A stretch of DNA of 64,000 nt from Azospirillum isscasi (GTDB lineage Bacteria > Pseudomonadota > Alphaproteobacteria > Azospirillales > Azospirillaceae). Location: contig NZ_JAUJFI010000001.1 of the NCBI RefSeq assembly GCF_030849505.1, positions 62,001 through 126,000 on the forward strand. Reading direction: 5' to 3'. How positions within the stretch are numbered: position 1 is the stretch's first letter; every line of letters begins with the position of its first letter. The notes beneath the pieces were generated by a model. The model had not been told where the DNA came from and ran no database searches. It saw nothing but the letters and a program-made list of their open reading frames with translations. Positions 35,623-43,792 of this stretch are shown here, piece by piece. Both the position numbers and the translations under genes were made by a program.

Positions 35623-36837
35623 TCAGGAAATGGCGGAACCCGGTGCGGTGATGGTCGCGATGGCCTCCGCGGCCTTGGCCGCGGCGGCGAGGAGGAGCCG
35701 GTCCGACCCCGCCGCCCCAACGAGCGACAGGCCGACCGGCGCGCCGCCGATGCGGACGGCGGGAATGCTCACTTGCGGCACCCCGGCCAGACCCGCCGGG
35801 CAGGTCAGCCGCTGCGCGCGGAAACGGTAGGCTTCCAGCGTCTCCTGCGGGTCGTCGCGGAAGGGCGGCGGGGCCGGCACGGTGGGCAGGACGGCCAGGA
35901 CACCGCCGGCCAGGGTGCCGCGCAGATGCGCCGTGACCGCCGTGCGGACGGCCTGGGCCGGAACCGTGGCGTGCTCCGGCAGGTCCAGCGCGGCCTGGAA
36001 GCGCGCGGCGAGGCCGGGGCCGAAGGCCGGGCGGGTGGTGCGCATCCAGTCGCCGTGGACGCGCTTCAGCTCGGCCATGGTCAGCAGGCGGGTGGCCTCG
36101 AAGGCGTCGGCCAGCGGCAGCGGCGCCAGCGCGCCGTCCCGCGCGATCAGGCCGAAGGCCGTCTCCAGAGCGGCGAGCAGCGGCACGAAGGCGTCCCGGA
36201 TCTCCGGGTCGGCCTCCGCGAAGGCGTCCCCGGCGACGATCAGGCCGGTCACCGTTTCCGGCGTCCCCGCCGCGTCCGGCGGCAGGAGCACGTCGCCCAG
36301 CGCCGCCAGCGTCGCCGCGTCGCGGGCGAACCAGCCCACCGCGTCGAAGCTGGGGGCCAGGGGAACGATGCCCTCGCCGGAGATGACGCCATGGGTCGGG
36401 CGGATGCCGAACAGGCCGCAATGGCTGGCCGGGACGCGCACCGACCCACCCGTGTCGGTGCCCAGCGCCACATCCACCGCCCCGCCGGCCACCGCCGACG
36501 CCGAGCCGTTGGAGGAGCCGCCCGGCACGCGGTCGGGGGCGGCGCTGTTCAGCGGAGTCCCGTAATGGAAATTCCGCCCGTTCAGGCTGAAGGCCAGCTC
36601 GTCCGTGTGGACGATGCCGCGCACCGAGGCCCCGGCGCCGAGCAGAGCCTGCACCGCGGCGGCGTGGCGCGGCTCCGGCGCGTGGGTGCGCTTCCAGTCT
36701 GGGTTTCCGGCGCCGGTCACGCGCCCGGCGGTGGCGTAGAGATCCTTCACCGCAAAGGTCAGCCCGGCGAGCGGGCCGTCCGGGGCGCCGTCGATCCGCA
36801 GATCCGGTTCGATGAAGGCGTTGAGGGCATCGGTCAT
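35623..36837 (-). CDS. amidase, AS (amidase-signature) family
   Basis: 404 residues. The Ser-Ser-Lys catalytic set can be placed as follows: the Lys in the N-terminal LTFAVKDLYA (about 27-36), the glycine/serine-rich VPGGSSNGSASAVAGG (about 109-124) and the nucleophile segment ALGTDTGGSVRVPASH (about 131-146). This matches the AS family, which cleaves carboxamides to acid plus ammonia. No signal peptide, so cytoplasmic. First gene of the minus-strand importer unit, with GAGGGG before ATG 36837 and an operator-like palindrome about 90-120 bp upstream. Probably hydrolyses the imported compound; the substrate is not known. Confidence 0.9.
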   Translation of the reverse strand: MTDALNAFIEPDLRIDGAPDGPLAGLTFAVKDLYATAGRVTGAGNPDWKRTHAPEPRHAAAVQALLGAGASVRGIVHTDELAFSLNGRNFHYGTPLNSAAPDRVPGGSSNGSASAVAGGAVDVALGTDTGGSVRVPASHCGLFGIRPTHGVISGEGIVPLAPSFDAVGWFARDAATLAALGDVLLPPDAAGTPETVTGLIVAGDAFAEADPEIRDAFVPLLAALETAFGLIARDGALAPLPLADAFEATRLLTMAELKRVHGDWMRTTRPAFGPGLAARFQAALDLPEHATVPAQAVRTAVTAHLRGTLAGGVLAVLPTVPAPPPFRDDPQETLEAYRFRAQRLTCPAGLAGVPQVSIPAVRIGGAPVGLSLVGAAGSDRLLLAAAAKAAEAIATITAPGSAIS

Positions 36838-36923
36838 GGACTTCCCCTCGGGACAAAAGGCGGTGGGTGACGCGCTCCGGCGCTGTCTCCCGTGCCCTTA
36901 CGAGACCAGCGGCAACGGGTCCG

Positions 36924-36958
36924 CGTCAACAGAAATCTGAAACGTCTGTTTCAGATTT
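36924..36958 (-). promoter_or_regulatory. RpiR-regulon operator candidate, copy A
   Basis: Contains a perfect 11-bp dyad, AAATCTGAAAC (36933-36943) and GTTTCAGATTT (36948-36958), with a GTCT centre. The 29 bp at 36924-36952 match 39914-39942 at 24 positions, with CGTCAACAGAAAT identical. Read on the minus strand, the shared block ends in TTGACG, a good -35 box pointing at the amidase gene. A further CTGTTTCAT lies at 36976-36984. Confidence 0.65.
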
Positions 36959-36980
36959 TTCCTTGAAAGGACCGCCTGTT

Positions 36981-38627
36981 TCATTGGCGGCTTGCCTGTG
37001 AAATAAGCAGACGCCCCCCGAAGGGGTGCGGCGGAAGGAATGCGCCATGGTCCAGCACCCGCAAACCATGCACCCACACGGCGTCGATGCCCTGCGGCGG
37101 GACCAGCGGATTGAAATAATCATTCATTTCCCGCACCCGATCCCAATCGATCAGTACAAGGGAGGCGTCCGCCCCCTCTCTCAGCACCGGGTCGGGCAGG
37201 CGCAGGAAGCGGCAGGGCATGGTGGCCATGCGGTAGACGATCTCCTGCATGGGTATGCCCATTTCACGGGCAAGGCGCAGCGCCTTGGGAAAAGCGCCGA
37301 TGGAGCGCGGGTGCGGTTTCTGCCCCGGTCCGGGCATCAGGCCGTCGGTGCAGATCGCCATGGTCGGGCGGCGGAAGAAGCGTTCCACCGTCAGGTCGTT
37401 GCCGTAATGGGTGATGATCCCGATCTCGGCCTCGTTGTCGGTGTAGAAATCGAACACGGCGTCGAAGGCGGCGCGCGACTCCAGATCGGCGGCTCCCCGT
37501 GCGCGGGCCACGTCGCCCAGACGCTTGCCCAGGAAGGCGTCGCCCACCCCCTCCTTCACCCCGGCGATCTGGATGCCCTCCAGCCCGCCGCAGAAATCGA
37601 CGAAATTGTCCCAGCCGGTGGTGTCGCCGCGCATGCGCTGGAACAGCGCGCCGCGCACCGAACGGTCGCGCAGCCGCGCCACGAACTCCGCCCGCGTCCC
37701 GGCCCGGATCTCCGGCGGGAAGATGGCGTCCCCGGTCGTGGAGCCGGCGGTGTAGGGGTACATGTTCTCGATGGTCGGCACGCTGGACGCGGCGTCGGCC
37801 AGCATGCCCTCCAGCGCGCCGATCTTCTCGTAGTTGCGCCGCCCGGCGATTTTGGAATGCTCGTTGCCGTAGCCGCCGCCGCCGTCCACCGCGGCCTCCA
37901 GCACCTCGCGCAGCGATTCCAGGATCATGTCGCTTTCGGAGCGCAGATGCGGAAACAGCGCGCCCGGCTTCACCTCGTTGAAGGCGCGGACCAGCGCGGT
38001 GATCTCCCGCTGGTCGGAATAGACCGCCGGGTTGTAGACCAGCCCGGTGGACAGGCCGAGCGTCCAGGGCGCCTCCCGCCGCACCACCGCGGCCATGGCC
38101 TCGACCTCGGAATCGGTGGCGACGCGGGCGAGGTTGCTCATCACCACCCGGCGCACCGCGCTGTGCCCCAGATAGAGCCCCATGTCGGTGACCGAGCGCC
38201 CCTGGTGCCAGGCGAAGAACTCCGCGACGGAGGACCAGCACCACTCGCCGTCCACCGCGCCGTCCAGCGGCTTGAGCTGGGCGGCGTACTCGCTGCGCTG
38301 GGCCTCCGCCACCGGGGCGGGCGACAGGCCGTCCACGCCGCAGATGCGCTTGGTCACCCCGCCAAGCAGGGCCATCTCGCAGGACAGCGGCATCCCCTGC
38401 GCGCCGACCCGCGTGCCGCCCAACGCCCCGTGGTTGTGCATGTCCACGAAGCCGGGGGCCAGCGCCCTCCCCTCCGCCTCCAGCACATGGTCGGCGGTCT
38501 GGGCATCGGTCAGCGGGACGGCGCCCAGCCGGACGATGCGGTCGTCCTCGATCAGCACATCCCCGGCGAAGGGCTCGGTCAGCCCGTCGCCGTTGACGAT
38601 CAGGGCGTCGCGGATCAGTTCGCGCAT
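36981..38627 (-). CDS. N-acyl-D-amino-acid deacylase (D-aminoacylase) family protein
   Basis: 548 residues, amidohydrolase superfamily. A metal-binding HxH lies in GFVDMHNHGALGGT (about 60-73). The rest shows D-aminoacylase-like blocks: LYLGHSAVRRVVM, PWTLGLSTGLVYNPAVYS, FPHLRSESDMILESL and, near the C-terminus, ITHYGNDLTVERFFRRP with AICTDGL (catalytic Asp). Family members release D-amino acids from N-acyl-D-amino acids; some act on other cyclic or acylated amides. GAGG precedes ATG 38627. The start overlaps the end of the diaminopropionate ammonia-lyase gene by 13 bp, so they are translationally coupled. Confidence 0.88.
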   Translation of the reverse strand: MRELIRDALIVNGDGLTEPFAGDVLIEDDRIVRLGAVPLTDAQTADHVLEAEGRALAPGFVDMHNHGALGGTRVGAQGMPLSCEMALLGGVTKRICGVDGLSPAPVAEAQRSEYAAQLKPLDGAVDGEWCWSSVAEFFAWHQGRSVTDMGLYLGHSAVRRVVMSNLARVATDSEVEAMAAVVRREAPWTLGLSTGLVYNPAVYSDQREITALVRAFNEVKPGALFPHLRSESDMILESLREVLEAAVDGGGGYGNEHSKIAGRRNYEKIGALEGMLADAASSVPTIENMYPYTAGSTTGDAIFPPEIRAGTRAEFVARLRDRSVRGALFQRMRGDTTGWDNFVDFCGGLEGIQIAGVKEGVGDAFLGKRLGDVARARGAADLESRAAFDAVFDFYTDNEAEIGIITHYGNDLTVERFFRRPTMAICTDGLMPGPGQKPHPRSIGAFPKALRLAREMGIPMQEIVYRMATMPCRFLRLPDPVLREGADASLVLIDWDRVREMNDYFNPLVPPQGIDAVWVHGLRVLDHGAFLPPHPFGGRLLISQASRQ

Positions 38628-39853
38628 GCGGCGGCCCTCACCTCATCGGCGCTCCGCCCGACGATGGCGGCGTAGAGATCCGGATCGGTGTCGCCCTCGC
38701 TGCCGAACAGCAGGATGCGGGAATCCGGCCCCAACCCCAGTTCCTTCCCCGCCCCGGCGCCCAGCGCGCAGAGCAGGCCCGCCAGCCCGGCCACGGCGGA
38801 CTCCCCCGCCACCAGCGGGCGGTCGCCGCCGGTGCCCGCCGCCAGCAGGCGCATGGCCTCGCGGGCCGCGTCGTCGGTGACGGTCTGGAAGGCGTCGGCC
38901 CCGGCCTCCAGGATCGTCCAGGCCAGCAGGGAGACCTCGCCGCAGGCCAGACCGGCCATGATGGTGCCCAGATCGCCCGTCACCGTGGCGGGGCGCCCGG
39001 CCCTGGCGCTCTCGTACAGGCAGGCGGCCTTGTCCGGCTCCACCACGATCAGGCGCGGGCGGTCCGGCCCCCAGCGCTCCCACAGATGGCCGCAGACGGC
39101 GGCGGCCAGCCCGCCGACACCCGCCTGGATGAAGACGTGGGTCGGGCGCTCCCCGGCGGGAAGCTGCTCCACCACCTCCTGCACCATGACGGTGTAGCCC
39201 TGCATCACGTCACGGGGCACGTCCATGTAGCCGTCGTAGGAGGTGTCGGAGACGACCAGCCAGCCGTTCGCCGCGGCGTCCGCCCCGGCCCGCCGCACCG
39301 CGTCGTCGTAATTGCCTTCGGTGCGCACCACCTCCGCCCCGAAGGCGGCGATGGCGTCGCGGCGCCCGTCGCTGACCGTGGCGTGGATGTAGATGACGCA
39401 GCCGCAGCCGAAGGTCTTCGCTCCCCAGGCGACGGAGCGCCCATGGTTGCCGTCGGTGGCGCAGGTGACGGTGATCGCCGACACCACGCTGCGGTGACGG
39501 CCCGCCAGCAGGTCCGCGGCGCTGGGTTCCGGCCCGCCGGTGCGCGCCGCCACCTCCGCCGCCAGCAGGCGGAACACCGCGTAGGCCCCGCCCAGCGCCT
39601 TGAAGCTGCCGAGCCCGAAGCGCCCGCCCTCGTCCTTGTACCACAGGCGCCCGACCCCCGCCGCCGCCGCCAGCCCCGGCAGGGCGGCCAGCGGGGTCGG
39701 GGCGTAGCCGGGCCACGCGGCGATGGCGCGCCGTGCGGTGGCGTGCGCCTCCAGGCTCAGCACCCGCCGCCGCTCCGCCCCGTAGGAGGCTTGGCGGTCG
39801 GCGCGCGGGTTGTGGTAAAGGGCGGTCGGGTGGAGCAGCGGTGATCCGGGCAT
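38615..39853 (-). CDS. dpaL: diaminopropionate ammonia-lyase
   Basis: 412 residues from ATG 39853 (MPGSPLLHPTALYHNP). Fold-type II PLP enzyme; the Schiff-base Lys is K85 in RFGLGSFKALGGAYAVF, followed by TCATDGNHGRSVAWGAK (about 147-163) and VVEPDKAACLYES. This matches diaminopropionate ammonia-lyases (E. coli YgeX type), which convert D- or L-2,3-diaminopropionate to pyruvate and two ammonia, with side activity on D-serine. Coupled to the deacylase gene. Divergent from the RpiR regulator, 132 bp away, with an operator-like block between. The upstream in-frame Met at 39919 is not used because it lies inside that operator region. Confidence 0.88.
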   Translation of the reverse strand: MPGSPLLHPTALYHNPRADRQASYGAERRRVLSLEAHATARRAIAAWPGYAPTPLAALPGLAAAAGVGRLWYKDEGGRFGLGSFKALGGAYAVFRLLAAEVAARTGGPEPSAADLLAGRHRSVVSAITVTCATDGNHGRSVAWGAKTFGCGCVIYIHATVSDGRRDAIAAFGAEVVRTEGNYDDAVRRAGADAAANGWLVVSDTSYDGYMDVPRDVMQGYTVMVQEVVEQLPAGERPTHVFIQAGVGGLAAAVCGHLWERWGPDRPRLIVVEPDKAACLYESARAGRPATVTGDLGTIMAGLACGEVSLLAWTILEAGADAFQTVTDDAAREAMRLLAAGTGGDRPLVAGESAVAGLAGLLCALGAGAGKELGLGPDSRILLFGSEGDTDPDLYAAIVGRSADEVRAAACAN

Positions 39854-39913
39854 CGGGAATTCTGCCTTGTTGGCCTGCGGTTCGCCGTTAAGGCAAACCC
39901 CCGCCGGCCCCGC

Positions 39914-39974
39914 CGTCAACAGAAATATGAACCATGCGTTTCTTGCGTATCAAAATTCGCAACGACTGTTTCAT
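39914..39974. promoter_or_regulatory. RpiR-regulon operator candidate, copy B
   Basis: 39914-39942 is the near copy of 36924-36952: CGTCAACAGAAAT is identical, then ATGAAC and GCGTTTC as degenerate arms. CTGTTTCAT recurs at 39966-39974. The site lies 61 bp upstream of the lyase start and 44 bp upstream of the regulator start, so it could control both directions. TTGACG reads toward the lyase as a -35 box. Confidence 0.65.
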
Positions 39975-39985
39975 AGTGAGGATGC

Positions 39986-40876
39986 ATGACCGGAACGGAG
40001 CCCATGGACGGAGCCACGCCCAGCATCGAGCGGCGCATCCTCGACCTGCATGACCAGTTCACCGCCAGCGAGAAGAAGCTCGCCAAGGTGGTTCTGGAAT
40101 GCCAGGACAACCTCGCCGGCTATTCCGCGACGGAGTTGGCCGACCGGGCCGGCGTGTCCAAGGCGACCGCCGTCCGCTTCTTCCGCCGCCTCGGCTACGA
40201 GAGCTACAACGCGGCCCGCGTGCAGGCGCGCGACGGCGGTGACGGCGGCTCGCCGCTCAGCGATTTCCTGGAATCGGAGCCGGCCCGCGCCGCGGCGGGG
40301 AACATCGGGGCGCATCTCGGCCAGGATTTGCAGAACCTGACGCGGACGCTGGAGGGCATGCGCTCCGACACGCTGAACGAGGCGGTGACGGCGCTGGCCG
40401 AGGCGGAGCGGATCTGGGTGATCGGCTTCCGCAATTCCCGCACGCTGGCGGTGTACGCCCATGCCCTGCTGTCGCAACTGAAGCCGGACGTACGGCTGGC
40501 CCCCGGCGGCGCCCTGTCGCTGGCCGAGGAGATGGTGGACGTCGGCCCCCGCGACGTGGTGCTGGCCATCGGTTTCCGGCGGCGGTTGCAGGCCCTGCTG
40601 GACGCGCTGGCCATCGCGCGGGAGGGCGGAGCGCGCTCCATCCTGCTGACCGACCCGACCGCGGTGCGCAGCGCCGGCATGGCCGACATCGTTCTGCGCT
40701 GCTACACCCGCAGCGTGACGCTGTTCGATTCCTACGTCGCCCCGATGAGCCTGCTGAACCACCTGTTCAGCCGCGTGGTCACCACCATGGGCGATCCGGC
40801 GGTGGAGCGGATGGACCGCGTCGAGCGGATGCACGGGCGCCTGATGACCTTCGCCCTGCGCGACGAGGAGGAGTAA
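39986..40876 (+). CDS. MurR/RpiR-family transcriptional regulator with SIS domain
   Basis: 296 residues. N-terminal HTH_6 at about 10-85, with YSATELADRAG and VSKATAVRFFRRLGYESY as the recognition region. The SIS domain runs from about 125 to 265 (ERIWVIGFRNSRTLAVYAH, LVIGF-like loops, SILLTDP). Members normally bind phosphosugars, but those near amino-acid catabolic genes can act on other ligands. ATG 39986 has GAGG just upstream. Divergent from the lyase gene; the duplicated operator (36924 and 39914) makes it the likely controller of both minus-strand units. A terminator follows. Confidence 0.9.
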   Translation: MTGTEPMDGATPSIERRILDLHDQFTASEKKLAKVVLECQDNLAGYSATELADRAGVSKATAVRFFRRLGYESYNAARVQARDGGDGGSPLSDFLESEPARAAAGNIGAHLGQDLQNLTRTLEGMRSDTLNEAVTALAEAERIWVIGFRNSRTLAVYAHALLSQLKPDVRLAPGGALSLAEEMVDVGPRDVVLAIGFRRRLQALLDALAIAREGGARSILLTDPTAVRSAGMADIVLRCYTRSVTLFDSYVAPMSLLNHLFSRVVTTMGDPAVERMDRVERMHGRLMTFALRDEEE

Positions 40877-40891
40877 GGGTGGGGTGGGAGG

Positions 40892-40908
40892 CCCCCGAAA
40901 ATCGGGGG
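40892..40908 (+). terminator. terminator-like hairpin after the RpiR gene
   Basis: CCCCCGA-AAA-TCGGGGG perfect 7-bp stem 15 bp after the regulator stop, followed by GGATTTCC. The U run is short but the hairpin is strong. Confidence 0.6.
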
Positions 40909-40989
40909 GATTTCCATTGACGCCGGGCCATCCGCGCGCCACCGTAATTGGGGGGAACACGAACAAAGAACAGGCGGGAGAACGCGGCC

Positions 40990-41550
40990 ATGGTGATGCT
41001 GACCGAACAGTTCGTCATCGACTATCTGCTGTTCGCCGCCGTCCTGCTCACCGTCACCTGCTCGCTGCTCGGCAGCCTGTTCCTCAGCGCGCTCAGCCGT
41101 CAGGCGGGCGCGTTGCCGCGCCTGCTGCTGTGGGGCGTCCCGGCGACGCTGCTCAGCACCGCCCTGTGGTCGCTGGCGATGCCGCCGGACCGGGCGCTGA
41201 TCGTCGGAGCGGCGACCGCCGGGGCGACTCTCGCCGGGCAGCATCTCCTGCCCTTCGGGCCGGTCGGCGAGGCCGGCCGCTGGTCATGGGACGCGCTGCT
41301 GTTCCGCGGCCTGTCCTGGACCGGACGGACCGCCCTGATGCTGACCCCCGCCGTGTGGCTCGGCGGCATGCCGCCCTGGATTTTGTGGTTCGCCCTGGCT
41401 GGGGCCGTCAACGCGGCCATCTTCGCCCTGTGCCAGTTGCGCGGCACCGACCCGGCGCTTCGCCGGTCGGTGGAGCAGGGCGACGTTCTGTGGGGCGGTT
41501 CCCAGGGCGCCGTTCTGGGCGGCCTTCCGGCCTTTCTGATGCTGCTGTGA
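40990..41550 (+). CDS. multi-spanning membrane protein, unknown function
   Basis: 186 residues from ATG 40990, chosen because GGGAG sits at a normal distance; the longer frame from 40948 begins in non-coding sequence. About five hydrophobic helices: 10-32 (YLLFAAVLLTVTCSLLGSLF), 40-60 (LLLWGVPATLLSTALWSLAM), 65-80, 110-140, and the C-terminal GAVLGGLPAFLML. No recognised family. The 3' 267 bp overlap, on the opposite strand, the C-terminal end of the lipoprotein hydrolase gene. The hydrophobic pattern and ribosome site favour this frame as real. Confidence 0.65.
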   Translation: MVMLTEQFVIDYLLFAAVLLTVTCSLLGSLFLSALSRQAGALPRLLLWGVPATLLSTALWSLAMPPDRALIVGAATAGATLAGQHLLPFGPVGEAGRWSWDALLFRGLSWTGRTALMLTPAVWLGGMPPWILWFALAGAVNAAIFALCQLRGTDPALRRSVEQGDVLWGGSQGAVLGGLPAFLMLL

Positions 41551-43425
41551 GGCCACGACCCCGCAATCGCCGCGGCGCACGCAGGACTCTTCCCAGTGCA
41601 GCAGGAGTATCCGCCGGACCTCCCCGATGGTGTGCGGATCGGCCTGGGTCGAATGGCCGGAACGGACGATGAACTCGGATTCCACCCCGGCGATGTGGGC
41701 GCTGCTGTATTCCACCACCCCGTCGTCGCCGGTTTCCACCGGCCCGTCGCCGCGCACCGCGATGATCGAATGCGCCTTGATGCCCGGAGCGATGGGGGTG
41801 CGCGACAGGTTGCGGACCAGCGGGCTGCCCGGCGTCATGGCGTGGACGCTGCCGAACCCCTGCTGGCGGCGCAACCCGGCGGTGACGCCCTCGGCCTTCC
41901 CGATTTCCGTGGTCGCCTTCAGGATGTCGATGGGCATCCGCACCAGGCTGGCGACGAAGTGGCTGATCCGGTTGCCGGCGACGTAGCTGCCGCCGTGCGG
42001 CGTGGCGATGAAGACCAGCCGCCTGACCGAGGGCACCGGCTTCACGAACAGGGCGCGGGTCAGCAGGCTGCGGGTGTTCGGATCGACGTCCAGCGCGGCG
42101 GGCGGCTTGCTGAAGGCCGCGTTCCAGAAGGCCGGGCCGGAATCGACCGCCGTCAGCTTGGTCAGCAGCCCGCCCTGGCTGTGCCCGATCACCACCATGT
42201 CGCGCAGCGCCGGCTCCCGCCCCGCCGGGTCCAGCCCGGCCACCGCCTGCTCCAGCGCCTCGCGCAGCAGCAGCGCGGAATAGACCACCGGGTTGCCGGT
42301 CTCGTAGCTGAAGAACCAGAATTGGAAATGGTCGCGGATCTGCGGGTCGCTGGCCAGGTCGTTCAGCATCTCCGCCCAGCGGACCGGGCTGGACGCCGTG
42401 CCATGGACGAAGACGACGGGAATGCGTCCGGGCCGGTAGGGCTCCAGCGCCACCAGCCGGGACGGCGAGCGGTCCAGCATGTTGCCGCGCAGGAATCCGC
42501 CGAATTCGAACTCCCACACCGGCAGGCCGCTCAGCATGTAGGCGAGCGAGGCGGTGGACTCCGTCTCCAGCGGGACCGGCTGCCGGTCGATCAGGACCGT
42601 CTCCGTGTCGGAGGACGGGTACAGTTCCAGCCGTGCGTGCACCGCGCCTGCGGCAAGCTGCGTGCGCGGGTCGGGAATCCGCAGCAGCGCCGTGACCGGC
42701 GTCTTGACGCGGGCGGCGACCTGGAAACCCCGGATTTCCGGCCCCGGCGAGGTGCCGGCGGCCAGCGGCGCGCCGATCCCCGGCTGGCGGTAACGGGCGT
42801 CCAGCCCCTGGATCTCCAGTTCGGCCACGGGAAAGAAACCGGTCAGCGTCCGCCCGCCCCAGGCCAGCTCCTGCGGGTCGAAGGCCACGTCGAGCTGCCC
42901 GAAGGGAAGGCGGTAGGTGGCCTCCCGCACGGCGATCTCCCCCTGCCCCCCTTCCGTGGACAGGCCGGAGGTCAGGCCGCGGTTGTAGAGGTCGGCGGCC
43001 AGACGGAAGCGCGGGTCGTACGGGCTGGGCGGCGGCCCCGCCGGTCCCGGAAACAGGAAGGCGTAGGCGTACAGGGCGGCGGCGAGGTAATGGGGGCGTC
43101 CGCCCAGGTCGCTCGCGTGGAGGAAGGACATCTCGGCCAGCGCGAACAGCTCGTCGGTCCCGCCCCGCCCGGCGGCGGCCCCAGCGGCGACCTTCGCGTG
43201 AAGCTCGGCGATGGCGAGGTCCGGCTGGGCCGTGAAGCGGTCCAGCAGGGACCAGCGGCGCAGCACGTTGCGCGACGGGTCGCTGAGCGCGTCGGCGGTC
43301 AGGACGTTCCGGGTCAGTTCCCGATGGACCGAGCCATGGTCCAGATGCTCCACCGTCACCGGCGCGGCGCAGCCCGCCGCCAGGAACGGGAGGAGCGCGA
43401 GCGCCAGCCATCGCCGCGTCGTCAT
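41284..43425 (-). CDS. alpha/beta-hydrolase lipoprotein
   Basis: 713 codons from ATG 43425. Lipoprotein signal with lipobox LAAGC (MTTRRWLALALLPFLAAGCA). The first half holds an unrecognised domain with IRDPRTQ-like beta strands. The hydrolase core has VVFVHGTASSPVRWAEML (about 336), the nucleophile box VVIGHSQGG (about 409, Ser in GHSQG) and ATPHGGSYVAG. A downstream Asp/His pair is plausible (FIVRSGHST). Probably an outer-membrane or periplasmic esterase/lipase. Residues after about 625 (41550 downward) lie antisense to the membrane-protein gene and look compositionally random (Gln, Gly, Pro, His rich), so the natural stop may have been lost. Confidence 0.75.
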   Translation of the reverse strand: MTTRRWLALALLPFLAAGCAAPVTVEHLDHGSVHRELTRNVLTADALSDPSRNVLRRWSLLDRFTAQPDLAIAELHAKVAAGAAAGRGGTDELFALAEMSFLHASDLGGRPHYLAAALYAYAFLFPGPAGPPPSPYDPRFRLAADLYNRGLTSGLSTEGGQGEIAVREATYRLPFGQLDVAFDPQELAWGGRTLTGFFPVAELEIQGLDARYRQPGIGAPLAAGTSPGPEIRGFQVAARVKTPVTALLRIPDPRTQLAAGAVHARLELYPSSDTETVLIDRQPVPLETESTASLAYMLSGLPVWEFEFGGFLRGNMLDRSPSRLVALEPYRPGRIPVVFVHGTASSPVRWAEMLNDLASDPQIRDHFQFWFFSYETGNPVVYSALLLREALEQAVAGLDPAGREPALRDMVVIGHSQGGLLTKLTAVDSGPAFWNAAFSKPPAALDVDPNTRSLLTRALFVKPVPSVRRLVFIATPHGGSYVAGNRISHFVASLVRMPIDILKATTEIGKAEGVTAGLRRQQGFGSVHAMTPGSPLVRNLSRTPIAPGIKAHSIIAVRGDGPVETGDDGVVEYSSAHIAGVESEFIVRSGHSTQADPHTIGEVRRILLLHWEESCVRRGDCGVVASQQHQKGRKAAQNGALGTAPQNVALLHRPAKRRVGAAQLAQGEDGRVDGPSQGEPQNPGRHAAEPHGGGQHQGGPSGPGQAAEQQRVP

Positions 43426-43448
43426 GGCCTCCTCCCGATCGCCGCGCC

Positions 43449-43742
43449 CTACTGCTTCTGGCCCTGTTGCCCGGCCTGGACGCCGCGCTGGTAGGCCGAC
43501 TGCTCCGACCTCTTGTGATAGTCGTAGACCAGCCCGCCGGCGAGGCCGGTGGCCGCACCGATGGCCGCACCCATCCCGGCGTTGCCGGCGATGGCGCCGA
43601 TGATGGCACCGCCCGCGGCACCGCCGGTGGTGCCGGTCAGCGCGCGCTGCTGGGTCGGGGACATGTCGGAGCAGCCGGCCAGCGGAACGGCCAGCACAGC
43701 GGCCCAGAGAGGCAGGAAACGTGGGATCGGATGGCGGAACAT
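43449..43742 (-). CDS. glycine-zipper lipoprotein
   Basis: 97 residues from ATG 43742 (MFRHPIPRFLPLWAAVLAVP). Signal ends in lipobox LAGC. The rest is a glycine-zipper segment (TGGAAGGAIIGAIAGNAGMG then AAIGAATGLAGGLVYDY) followed by a short polar tail with Gln repeats. Glycine-zipper lipoproteins are usually outer-membrane or periplasmic proteins of unclear role. It lies 24 bp upstream of the hydrolase lipoprotein gene on the same strand, so they are likely co-transcribed. Confidence 0.82.
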   Translation of the reverse strand: MFRHPIPRFLPLWAAVLAVPLAGCSDMSPTQQRALTGTTGGAAGGAIIGAIAGNAGMGAAIGAATGLAGGLVYDYHKRSEQSAYQRGVQAGQQGQKQ

Positions 43743-43792
43743 GGCTCGTCTCACCCCAAAGGTTCATGGAATCGGATGCAAAGGGGCTGGCA

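Noticed and set aside
41596-43494. 632-codon plus-strand frame
   Set aside because: Antisense to the lipoprotein hydrolase; no domain seen.
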